Made by a program: the position numbers and the translations under genes. The notes beneath the pieces were generated by a model. That model worked only from the letters and a program-made list of their open reading frames with translations. It had not been told where the DNA came from and did not search any database. From Maritalea mobilis (lineage in GTDB: Bacteria > Pseudomonadota > Alphaproteobacteria > Rhizobiales > Devosiaceae), in contig NZ_SNYR01000001.1 in the NCBI RefSeq assembly GCF_004363175.1, positions 1,240,001 to 1,304,000 of the forward strand: DNA of 64,000 nt, given 5' to 3'. Positions within the stretch are counted from its first letter, which is position 1. Each line of letters starts with the position of its first letter. Below are positions 36,086 to 45,300 of the stretch, piece by piece.

Positions 36086-36943
36086 TTATTCTTTTTCGAA
36101 ATCGCCAAACAAATCTTGCAGCTCGGTCAACCGGTCTACGCGGGCATTGATCGAATTGCCCATTTCCACAACAAGGTTAGCGACCAGCAAATCCAACAAC
36201 GCGACTGAGGTGGCAGCGCCGTCCCAAAGCGGGCCTTTCGCGCCGGGCATAATCAATGCTGTTGCTTCAATTTCACGCGCCCAGATGCAGGAATCATCGG
36301 TGACCAAAATCACTTTAACGCCGCTGCGCGCAGCCTCTTCCGCCAGCAGGCGCGCTTTAGACGCAAAGCGGCGCACATCCATCAAAACCAAACAGCGATT
36401 TTTGCACCGCCCATCTAATATCTCGCTATAGGTGCCATTCAATCCGTCAGCAAAAGCAACGCCTGGCCGCGCATAGGAAATCTGATTGGCAAAATATTGC
36501 GCAACCCCTCGCACATTTTGCCAAGCTGCCACATACACCTCTTCAGCAGTGGCAAGCTCATGCACTGCTTGCTTCCATTCGGCAGAAAGGGTGATGTTGT
36601 AAATCGCGCCCAAATCATCAATTTGCTGTTGAATAAGTCCCGCAAGCAAGCGCCCGTCTCGCGCATCATCTTGCAGGCGATCCCATTGTCCGCTGACCTG
36701 CCATGCGGTGCGCGCAGCACCTTTGCGCATTTCGCGCTTCAAATCTTCCAAGCCTTCATAGCCCAGTCGGCGCAAATATCGCCCGACGGTCATTTGGCTC
36801 ACGCCTACGCCTTCCGCAATAGATTTGGCGGTTTCAAAAGGCATTTCGGCCAAATTGCGCTCAATGTAATTGGCAATCAGATGATCTGACTTTGTCTGCC
36901 GGGCTTCCGGTGATTGCAATAGTTCGAGCAGTTTCGCCGACAT
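36086..36943 (-). CDS. MurR/RpiR-family transcriptional regulator
   Basis: The 285-residue protein has an N-terminal RpiR HTH (MPFETAKSIAEGVGVSQMTV) and a C-terminal SIS domain (CLVLMDVRRFASKARLLAEE, then GVKVILVTDDS). SIS domains usually bind phosphosugars, but RpiR members in amine and amino acid clusters are common. It lies 60 bp downstream of the PotD-like gene on the same strand and converges on puuR, with the two stops 2 nt apart. It probably controls the adjacent importer. Confidence 0.88.
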   Translation of the reverse strand: MSAKLLELLQSPEARQTKSDHLIANYIERNLAEMPFETAKSIAEGVGVSQMTVGRYLRRLGYEGLEDLKREMRKGAARTAWQVSGQWDRLQDDARDGRLLAGLIQQQIDDLGAIYNITLSAEWKQAVHELATAEEVYVAAWQNVRGVAQYFANQISYARPGVAFADGLNGTYSEILDGRCKNRCLVLMDVRRFASKARLLAEEAARSGVKVILVTDDSCIWAREIEATALIMPGAKGPLWDGAATSVALLDLLVANLVVEMGNSINARVDRLTELQDLFGDFEKE

Positions 36944-37003
36944 AGGGCGGGCCTTTCAAATAAAGCGATGGCCAGCGCGAAGTGCTGGCCACGCTGAATA
37001 GTA

Positions 37004-38083
37004 TTATTGTGCTGTTTTAATCGTTGTCCAGACCCGATCAAACTTACGGATATCAGCGCCCAGATCAACAAATATCTGGAGGCGTTCCATCACGTCTGCT
37101 GGTGGATTAATCTCTTCAGAATTAGCAATATGTTCCGCTGTCATTGAACGCGCTGGCTTATTTGGCGTGCCATTGGTTTGCTGTTCAATATTCAACGCAG
37201 CCACTTCAGGTTGCGTATAGAACTCAAGAAACTTAATCGCATTTTCCTTATTTGGCGAACTTTTCAGCACGCAGATATCTTCCTGATACATGGTCGCGCC
37301 TTCCTCTGGAATCACATAGCCAAGCTTTTCCGGCTCCCGGAACACATCAACCATTGCGCCGACAAAGAAGTGACCTGCGGCCACATCGCCCGCTTCAACA
37401 ATTGGCCGCGCTTCATAAGTGAATGCCGCCACATATGGCTTCATGGCGATGATGGTTTCTGCGGCCTCCTGCAATTCTTGCGGATCAGTGGAGTTGACCG
37501 AATTGCCATTCATCATCAAGCCCACAGAAATCACTTCACGCATATCGTCCAGCAGAGTGAATTTAAGGTCCTTCTCACGCACAGTTTGGATCAAATCTCG
37601 CCAACCTGTAATGTCTTTCCCCAAGACTTCACGGTTATACACAATGCCAACTGAGCCCCAGGCATAAGGCAAGCAATATTCGCCATTCGGGTCAGATTTT
37701 GCCCGCAAGAATGAAGGCTCGATATTTTTAAAACCCTCATATTCATTGATGTTGGTTTTATGCAGCAAATCGAGCTTGGCCATAATGTCGTGCATGTGAA
37801 CTGATGGGAACACCAGATCATATCCGGTGGCACCAGTTTGCACCTTGGCCAACATCTCTTCGTTAGATCCATACACATCAAGATTGACCTTGATGCCTGT
37901 CTCTTCTTCAAACTTCTGCAACACAGCTGGGTTGATATATTCACCCCAGTTATAAATGTTTAATTCCCCTTGCGCCTGCGCCTGGCCAACGCCTGAAACA
38001 AGCGCCATCGCTCCAGCAACAGCGGCAAGTCCAAACCGCTTGCCTGTCTGCGTCAGCGCTTTTCTCCATAATAGCTTCGTCAT
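37004..38083 (-). CDS. Spermidine/putrescine-type binding protein (PotD/PotF-like)
   Basis: The 359-residue protein has a signal peptide ending AQA and the PotD/PotF hallmark LNIYNWGEYINPAVLQKFEEE, with VFPSVHMHDIM and LPYAWGSVGIVYN in the cleft; polyamine binding is likely. ATG at 38083 (GGGAGAAG upstream) is chosen; the open frame to 38272 has no conserved content. It is transcribed divergently from the ATPase/permease/permease operon (38267-41125), which otherwise lacks a binding protein. Confidence 0.92.
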   Translation of the reverse strand: MTKLLWRKALTQTGKRFGLAAVAGAMALVSGVGQAQAQGELNIYNWGEYINPAVLQKFEEETGIKVNLDVYGSNEEMLAKVQTGATGYDLVFPSVHMHDIMAKLDLLHKTNINEYEGFKNIEPSFLRAKSDPNGEYCLPYAWGSVGIVYNREVLGKDITGWRDLIQTVREKDLKFTLLDDMREVISVGLMMNGNSVNSTDPQELQEAAETIIAMKPYVAAFTYEARPIVEAGDVAAGHFFVGAMVDVFREPEKLGYVIPEEGATMYQEDICVLKSSPNKENAIKFLEFYTQPEVAALNIEQQTNGTPNKPARSMTAEHIANSEEINPPADVMERLQIFVDLGADIRKFDRVWTTIKTAQ

Positions 38084-38191
38084 TGATCTTCTCCCTCGAT
38101 TAGGCCCCAAAACACTGACGATTAAAGACCAGTGACAGGCCAGAAAAATTGCGAAAGTCAAATACCGATCCATTGACATTCGCATTTTTAT

Positions 38192-38205
38192 GTTATCAAA
38201 ATAAC
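38192..38205. promoter_or_regulatory. Small inverted repeat in the divergent importer promoter
   Basis: GTTAT-CAAA-ATAAC (5-bp arms) lies between the PotD-like and PotA-like genes. It is a possible operator for the RpiR or PuuR regulator; the arms are short, so this is weak. Confidence 0.25.
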
Positions 38206-38266
38206 TGAAATATGCAATAGGTATTAAAGTAACAATGCATGGATTGGGCGAATATGGGAGAAATAC

Positions 38267-39379
38267 ATGCACGATAAGATTATCAGTTTAGACAATGCCA
38301 CCAAGCGATTTTCGCTGCCAGAAGGCGGCAAAATCAATGCGTTAGACGCGATTGACTTGGAGGTATCTCGCAATGAATTTCTAACCCTGCTCGGCCCTTC
38401 TGGGTGCGGCAAAACAACTTTGCTCCATGTTATCTCAGGTTTCGTGCAGCTTGATGAAGGGCAGATTTTGATTGATGGCGTCGATATGGGAGAGACGCCG
38501 CCACATAATCGCCCTGTAAACACCGTGTTTCAAAACTACGCCCTCTTTCCCCACATGAGTGTGGGTGAAAATGTTGGCTATGCCTTGGAAATTGCCCACA
38601 CACCAAAGCCTGAACGCATAAAGCGCGTTGGCGAAGCGTTGGAATTGGTGGGTCTAGGCGGATATGCGGATCGCATGCCACGGCAACTTTCTGGTGGCCA
38701 ACAACAACGCGTGGCCTTGGCCCGCGCCATTATTGCCCGCCCCAAACTTTTGCTGCTGGATGAGCCACTTTCTGCCCTTGATCGCAACTTGCGACAGTCT
38801 ATGCAGATCGAGTTGAAAAACCTGCAAGCCGAATTGGGCATTTCTTTTATTTTCGTAACACACGATCAGGAAGAAGCGCTCACCATGTCCAACCGTGTTG
38901 CGGTTTTAAATGGCGGCGTGATCCAACAAATCGACACACCACTCAACACCTATAACTATCCCGCAAATTCTTTTGTGGCGTCCTTCGTGGGCGCATCCAA
39001 CCTGTTTGAAGGCAAGGCCAGCCGCGATGGCGAACGCATTCATATCGCAACAGAGCATAATGAAGTGATCGAGGCGCGTGCGCGCAAGGATCAGCACATC
39101 AATGGCGGCAAGGTGACGGCAATGTTGCGACCAGAGCAATTTTCACTTGCTGATGGCGATGAAAATCGCGCTGAGATCGATGTCACCATCGATCAGATTG
39201 TGTTTTTGGGCTCTGCCTATGAATTACTGGGCAAAACCACAGGCGGCAGCGAAATTAAAGCGATCATCTCCGCTGCACGGCAAAGTCGGCTGGCAGAAGT
39301 CGAGCGCACAAAAACCGCCCGCCTCAGCTATGACCCGAACGCCGTACACTTGATCCCCGGCACGGGAGATGTGCAATGA
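38267..39379 (+). CDS. potA: Spermidine/putrescine ABC importer ATPase PotA
   Basis: A 370-residue ATPase with Walker [10 protein letters not shown] (43-51), Q-loop [11 protein letters not shown], signature [10 protein letters not shown], Walker [13 protein letters not shown] and switch VTHDQEEAL, plus a TOBE domain ([11 protein letters not shown]). GGGAGAAATAC precedes the ATG. It forms an importer with the two downstream permeases (4-nt overlap) and the divergent PotD-like protein. The second system of this class in the window; orthology to E. coli potA is by family and context only. Confidence 0.9.
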   Translation: MHDKIISLDNATKRFSLPEGGKINALDAIDLEVSRNEFLTLLGPSGCGKTTLLHVISGFVQLDEGQILIDGVDMGETPPHNRPVNTVFQNYALFPHMSVGENVGYALEIAHTPKPERIKRVGEALELVGLGGYADRMPRQLSGGQQQRVALARAIIARPKLLLLDEPLSALDRNLRQSMQIELKNLQAELGISFIFVTHDQEEALTMSNRVAVLNGGVIQQIDTPLNTYNYPANSFVASFVGASNLFEGKASRDGERIHIATEHNEVIEARARKDQHINGGKVTAMLRPEQFSLADGDENRAEIDVTIDQIVFLGSAYELLGKTTGGSEIKAIISAARQSRLAEVERTKTARLSYDPNAVHLIPGTGDVQ

Positions 39380-40284
39380 AAGGCCTATCACAATCAAATA
39401 GACAACGGGCGCAGTTGAGCCTTTTGCTCGGTCCCGTCACCATATTCTTAGCAATCTTCTTTTTCACCCCGCTATTGATCATGCTGATCTATAGCTTTTT
39501 GATGCCTGGCCTTTATGGCGGTGTGGAATGGATATTCTACCCCCACAATTATGGCCGCATCTTAGGCTTTGCGGACCCGACATTCGAATTTTTCGACCCA
39601 GTCTATATCCAAATCTTTTTGCGCTCTTTGCGGATCGCAGCAACAACGGTGATCATCACTTTGTTGGTTTGCTATCCCGCTGCGTTTCAGATTTCGCGGC
39701 TGAAAGAGAACTGGAAAAATTTCTCGCTGTTTCTGATCGCTCTGCCCTTTTTCGCCAGCCTGATCGTACGGCTGTTCATCTGGGTTTTGATCTTGAAAAA
39801 GACAGGTTTCATCAACAGCACTTTGATGAGCTTGGGCATTATCAGCGAACCGCTGGATATGATTTACACCGAAGGCGCCACCATTTTGGGCATGGTCTAT
39901 ATCTTCATTCCATTCATGTTTTTGCCGCTCTATGCCAGCGTGGAAAAGCTAGATTGGACCTTGGTGAAAGCATCTCAAGACCTTGGGGCAAATGGCTTTC
40001 AAACCTTCTTCCGGGTGATTTTGCCCCTCACCATGCCCGGCATTATTGGCGGCTCAATTTTGGTGTTCATCCCCACATTGGGCAACTTTGTTGTGCCCAC
40101 CGTGCTCGGCGGCGCAAAAGTGCTGATGTTAGGCAATCTTATCGAGCAGCAATTCCTTTCAGCCCGCAATTGGCCGTTTGGCGCGGCGCTATCCATGCTG
40201 GTGATGACCGGCGTGCTGGTGATGCTGTTCATCTATATCCGTTCAGAAACAAAAGATGGCGATCAATCGCCAGCGACAAAGTGA
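39376..40284 (+). CDS. potB: Spermidine/putrescine ABC importer permease PotB
   Basis: A 302-residue six-TM permease of normal length, with the EAA loop seen as VKASQDLGANGFQTFFRVILP and the following GGSILVFIPTLGNFVVP. It overlaps the ATPase gene by 4 nt. In contrast to the PotB-like protein at 29962 there is no large insertion. Confidence 0.9.
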   Translation: MKGLSQSNRQRAQLSLLLGPVTIFLAIFFFTPLLIMLIYSFLMPGLYGGVEWIFYPHNYGRILGFADPTFEFFDPVYIQIFLRSLRIAATTVIITLLVCYPAAFQISRLKENWKNFSLFLIALPFFASLIVRLFIWVLILKKTGFINSTLMSLGIISEPLDMIYTEGATILGMVYIFIPFMFLPLYASVEKLDWTLVKASQDLGANGFQTFFRVILPLTMPGIIGGSILVFIPTLGNFVVPTVLGGAKVLMLGNLIEQQFLSARNWPFGAALSMLVMTGVLVMLFIYIRSETKDGDQSPATK

Positions 40285-40294
40285 GGAGGTTGGC

Positions 40295-41125
40295 ATGAAC
40301 TGGTTAAAACGACTCGGCGGCGGCAGCCTTACTCTTTATACGATTTTGTTTTTCGCCTTCATCTATGCCCCCATCGCGGTGATCGTGGTCTATTCCTTCA
40401 ATTCAGACCCGGTCAATATGATGAAATGGTCCGGCTTCACCTTTGATTGGTATAAGCAAATATTTGGCTTCACCAATGCCAGCTCTGAAGCAGCGCTCTA
40501 TATTGAATCGACAGATCAATTGTTGGCGGCGATCAAAAACAGCTTCATCGTGGCAGCATTCACCACCACAATCGCTACGCTGATTGGCACATCAACAGCG
40601 CTGGCAATTTATCGCTATAACTTTTTTGGCAAGCGGTTTTATCGGGTATTGATGTTCACGCCCATGTTGATGCCAGACATTGTTTTGGGCATTGCCTTGC
40701 TGATCTTTTTTGTCGGCATTGGCATGCCATTAGGCATTGGCTCCATCATCATCGGGCACTGCACCTTTTTGATTTCCTATGTGTTTATCGTGGTGTCCAC
40801 CCGCCTTGCAGGCATGGACCGCACTTTGGAAAACGCCTCCGCAGATTTGGGGGCCAATGAATGGGCGACGTTCCGCAAAGTGGTGTTGCCGCAAGTGATG
40901 CCCGGGGTGATCGGCGGCGCGCTATTGGCCTTCATCATCTCCATGGATGATCTGGTGATCACCTATTTCATTTCAGGCGTTGGCACACAAACATTACCGC
41001 TATTCATTTTCGGCATGCTGCGCCGCGGCATTAAGCCAGAGGTGAATGCCATCGCGGTGATGATGTTGCTGTTCTCCTTCACCATCGCGGCCGTTGGCCT
41101 CTATCTCCGTTCACGAAAGAAATAA
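40295..41125 (+). CDS. potC: Spermidine/putrescine ABC importer permease PotC
   Basis: A 276-residue permease starting MNWLKRLGGGSLTLYTILFF, with the EAA loop ENASADLGANEWATFRKVVLP and the PotC-like AFIISMDDLVITYFISG. ATG at 40295 follows a GAGGAGG site; the frame is open from 40256 but the extra residues are not conserved. Ten nt separate it from potB, and it is followed 2 nt later by the peptidase gene. Confidence 0.9.
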   Translation: MNWLKRLGGGSLTLYTILFFAFIYAPIAVIVVYSFNSDPVNMMKWSGFTFDWYKQIFGFTNASSEAALYIESTDQLLAAIKNSFIVAAFTTTIATLIGTSTALAIYRYNFFGKRFYRVLMFTPMLMPDIVLGIALLIFFVGIGMPLGIGSIIIGHCTFLISYVFIVVSTRLAGMDRTLENASADLGANEWATFRKVVLPQVMPGVIGGALLAFIISMDDLVITYFISGVGTQTLPLFIFGMLRRGIKPEVNAIAVMMLLFSFTIAAVGLYLRSRKK

Positions 41126-41127
41126 CC

Positions 41128-42270
41128 ATGGCGCAACTTGAAACTTTAGGCCTTATGGCGGACGAACCAACAATACGGGCGCGAGATTTGGGCATCAAAT
41201 TTGCAGGCACACCCGGCAAGCTAAACGCCATCACCGACATTCCAGATGTAACTGTAGGGTTGAAATCAATCATCGAAGATGCCCCCCGTCCCGGCCGGCC
41301 CTTGCCTGTGCGCACTGGCGTAACCGCCATCATGCCGCGCACCAGCGCCAACGAGCCTGCCCCCGTTTGGGCAGGTGTGCACCGCTTCAACGGCAATGGC
41401 GAAATGACGGGCACCCATTGGATAGCAGATGGCGGCTATTTCCTTGGCCCCATTATGATCACCAACACCCATGCTGTGGGCATAACCCATCATGCCACCA
41501 TCAAATGGATGTTGGAGCGCTATCCCGAGACCTATAATGGCAGTGAGCATTTATGGCTGATGCCGGTGATCGCTGAAACCTATGATGGTGCATTGAACGA
41601 CATTAACGGCATGCCCGTCACCGAAGCTGACGTATATGACGCGCTAAACAATTTAAGCGATGGGCCCGTGGCGGAGGGAAACACCGGCGGCGGCACCGGC
41701 ATGATCGCCTATGAGTTCAAAGGCGGCACAGGCACGGCCTCTCGGCACGTCAACATAAAGGGCAAAGACTATACAGTTGGCGCGTTGGTACAGGCCAATC
41801 ACGGCATCCGCGATTGGTTGAACATTCAAGGCATCCCCATCGGCGATCATATGAAAGACAATTTGCTGATGGCGCGTGAGACTGGATCAATCATCGTGGT
41901 GATTGGCACCGATGCGCCATTGGCACCGCATCAATTGCAACGCTTGTCGCGGCGTGGTTCCATCGGCATCGGTCGCAATGGCACTGTTGGCGGCAATAAT
42001 TCCGGCGACATTTTCCTCGCCTTCTCCACCGCCAACCCAATGCGGCCCGTACATAAGGAACCGTCAGAGCTGAACCTCACCATGCTCAATGATCAATATT
42101 GCGACCGCATCTATGAAGCCGCCGTGCAATCCGTTGAAGAAGCAATTCTCAACGCGATGGTAGCGGCAAAAGATATGGGGGGCACCCAATGGGACAAGAT
42201 CAATGTGAAAGCAATTGATCACGACCAATTGCGGGATCTTGTGCGGACAAAAAGCGAGCAGACCATTTAA
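41128..42270 (+). CDS. P1-family aminopeptidase (DmpA/BapA-like)
   Basis: The 380-residue N-terminal-nucleophile hydrolase has TDIPDVTVG at the start and GGNNSGDIFLAFSTAN, where the precursor is expected to cleave itself before Ser292 to form alpha and beta chains with Ser292 as nucleophile. Relatives are L-aminopeptidase D-Ala-esterase/amidase (DmpA) and beta-peptidyl aminopeptidases (BapA). There is no signal peptide, so it is cytoplasmic. It is the last gene of the potABC operon, so its substrate probably enters through this importer. A hairpin terminator follows at 42321. Confidence 0.9.
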   Translation: MAQLETLGLMADEPTIRARDLGIKFAGTPGKLNAITDIPDVTVGLKSIIEDAPRPGRPLPVRTGVTAIMPRTSANEPAPVWAGVHRFNGNGEMTGTHWIADGGYFLGPIMITNTHAVGITHHATIKWMLERYPETYNGSEHLWLMPVIAETYDGALNDINGMPVTEADVYDALNNLSDGPVAEGNTGGGTGMIAYEFKGGTGTASRHVNIKGKDYTVGALVQANHGIRDWLNIQGIPIGDHMKDNLLMARETGSIIVVIGTDAPLAPHQLQRLSRRGSIGIGRNGTVGGNNSGDIFLAFSTANPMRPVHKEPSELNLTMLNDQYCDRIYEAAVQSVEEAILNAMVAAKDMGGTQWDKINVKAIDHDQLRDLVRTKSEQTI

Positions 42271-42320
42271 GCTGCACACCTCAATTTCCTCCACTTTTTG
42301 AGGTGAAATGCCGCTTGATT

Positions 42321-42346
42321 GAAATGCGCCCCAGTGGGCGCATTTC
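42321..42346 (+). terminator. Hairpin terminator between convergent peptidase and RTX genes
   Basis: GAAATGCGCCC-CAGT-GGGCGCATTTC is a perfect 11-bp stem, followed on the plus strand by ACGTTTTA. It probably ends the potABC-peptidase transcript and perhaps also the RTX gene. Confidence 0.75.
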
Positions 42347-42363
42347 ACGTTTTAGAAACCAGG

Positions 42364-45300
42364 TTACATTTCAATCAATTGCATATTGGCGGTGACATAG
42401 AGATCGAGGTCGCCATATGAATAGTGCATAAATTGATCCCCATTGATTGTGACATTGTCATTCAACACAGCATCACCCGTTAGATAAACGCTGTCACTGG
42501 CATCGCCATAGATGAACAAATCCTGATTATCGGAAACATGCATAAGGTCGGTGATGTCGAGATGAATCTGATCGGCAATGCCAACCTGATCATTCTCCAC
42601 ATTGCGCAAATCAATGGCTTCGATGCCTTTTATCTTGCCGGATGAGAGATTGATGTTGGCCTCGCGCCAATTTTGCAGTGCAAGCACATCATGGCCTGTG
42701 CCGCCATCTACAACATCATCATCCTGATAATATAAAATGTCATCACCAGCGCCGCCAAACATATGGTCATTGCCCACATTGCCGCGCAGCACATCATTGC
42801 CATCACCGCCATAAAGCTTGTCATCGCCTTCATTGCCGAACAGATAATCGTCATCCGCATCGCCATGCAGCTCATCATTGCCTTTGCCGCCATAGAGCAA
42901 ATCGATGCCCGCACCACCATGCAATTCGTCAATGCCACCCGCACCGTGAACAACTTGCGTGCCACCCGCACCTTCATGCACATCATCCTCATCATCCAAA
43001 ATGTGGATCATGTCATTTTGAACCAATGTGCCATCTTTCAAAGTTGGCTGAATGGAATTGCGCGGTGAGGCTTGGAATTCGGCATTGTCCCGGAAGGCAA
43101 ATGTCTCCTTCATCAAGAACCCATATGCCTCGAAGGCATCATGATTGTCTGTGTGGGTTATCATGGCCGCAAGCCCGGTCAGGGATTTCACCGTGTTATC
43201 AACTTGGTTCTGATATTTAAACACCTCATCCTGAGTGGTACCGCGGTCTTCCATGGCCGCCTGAACTTGCGACCAGTGGGTAAACACAGTGCCATCATTT
43301 GAAGTTGTTGGCGCTGACCCGTCTGGATCATTAGCCACCGTGGTTGGCATATGGCTGATGCTGCCATTGTTGGGGTCAAAGCCGAGGTCGCCGGAAATAT
43401 ATCGACCCGCCAACGCATTAGCTTGCCAATCCAATATATCGATGGCCTGACTATAGCCCCGTGCAGCGAGTTGCCCTAAAGCGTTGGCGAGATAATCTTC
43501 CTGCCATGGCGTGTCGTTGCCATATTGGTCAAGTGAACGACCTGTGTTCCACAAATCATCCATAAACCCTTCCAACATGCCCCGTTCATCAGACATACCG
43601 CCTTCAACAAAATGCTCCACAAGCCAATTGAGATTGTTGTTCAGCACCTCATCAATATAGGTTTTGTACACCGAGTCATCAGGCAAGGCGAAGGCAGCAT
43701 CGGCCAAAGTGCGCAATGTCCATGCCACCCCACGTAGCTCTTGATAAAACAGCAAATCATCTGTCTCATTCAACAACCGCTTTGGACTAAACACGCTTTG
43801 GATCGACCATGTGGCCTGTGCGGCCAACTCGTCACTGAAATAACGATCCCCAGACACAAGGTAAGGCAGATAGGTGAGCGAAGGCTGGTGAGCCGTATCT
43901 GGCCGGAAACCTGCCACATAATCAAAATTATCCTGTGACGGCGCATCATCGCCATACCACGCGCTATCCGCACGAAAATCATTCCAGAACCTAGGATGAT
44001 CGTAGATGGAAACATATTCACCTGTATCGCCGTCTTTTAAGTGCCAATTGAAGGTGCCTGAAGCCTGACCGTTGGCCATCATCACCGCATAATCACGATA
44101 ATCCTGCGTCAAGAAGAACCGCGCAGCCCAATCCGGCAGCGCGCCAATATCTGGCCGTTCACCTGTGCCTGGCATATCGGTTTCCAACGTGCCAGACCGC
44201 AACGGGTCAAACATCACATGATCCAAATTGTCATAATTGGCGAGATCAATTTGCACGGGGATCGACAAATCATAATTCGGCACAGCACCTGTGCCCATCA
44301 AATATTCAACATCCTGAATCGTGTGCAAGCTTGGCGCACCATCGCTCCACACCACCTCGTTCCAATTTGCATCCTGGTGGTGATAAAGCCCATCATGGTC
44401 GAGCACAATTTGACCATTTTGCGAGAGGCTAAAATCATAAGTGTAATGACGATCACCACCCTCAAAAACTGAGTTTTCGTTAAGCACCGTCACGCCAACT
44501 TTGGTTTCCCCATTGGCGAAAAACCGCACGTCGAACTGGGCCGTCAGATCATCATTCAGCGCATGATGCACCCGCACTTCTGTTGCCAAAGGTCCGGAAA
44601 TCCAGCTGTCAATTTCGCCATTATCCAGCGCTGTCTGAAGCAGCTGCGCCACGTCAATCTCCGCAGCATCCACGCGACTGCCATCCGCAAGGTTGATGCC
44701 TTTGAGTAAGCCAGACCCTTGTGGCAAGCCAGTCATGTGCATTTTGAGGAGTTTATCCCCCGCATCCACATGGCCGCGCGTATCAAACAAAGTCGCCAGA
44801 TCAACAAAGGCTTTATCGCCATCCGGCGTCACCATTACGCTTTTAGTGATGGTTTCTGTCGTCCCGTCCGCAAGCTTATATTCAGCTGTTGCAGTAACCT
44901 CAAATGGCTCGGTTTGCACTTCATCAAATCGCACTTCAACAGGTTCAAACTGATTATCTTCAGTTACATTCTTATCAAGCCGCGCATTGTGAAATTCATC
45001 CACGGGCGTATAGACCAACCAAGTGCCATCACCTTGATCAAAGCTCACATTGGCTTTCATGTCGAAGCCTTGGTCTAGTAAAGTTTGCAGGTCTAAAACT
45101 GGTGCATCGCTTGGCGCTGTGGTCGCCAAAATCACGTCGATTGTTTCAGCTGCCGCGAGGTCAGGCGCTTCATAAGTCACGATGGCATGTTTGATGCTGC
45201 CATCCTCATAGGTCGACTTTACATCAAGTTGCACCGTGTGGCTTTGCCCATCAATAATGGCTTCAAGCCCCGAACCTGCGGGCAAATCGCCCATTTGGAA

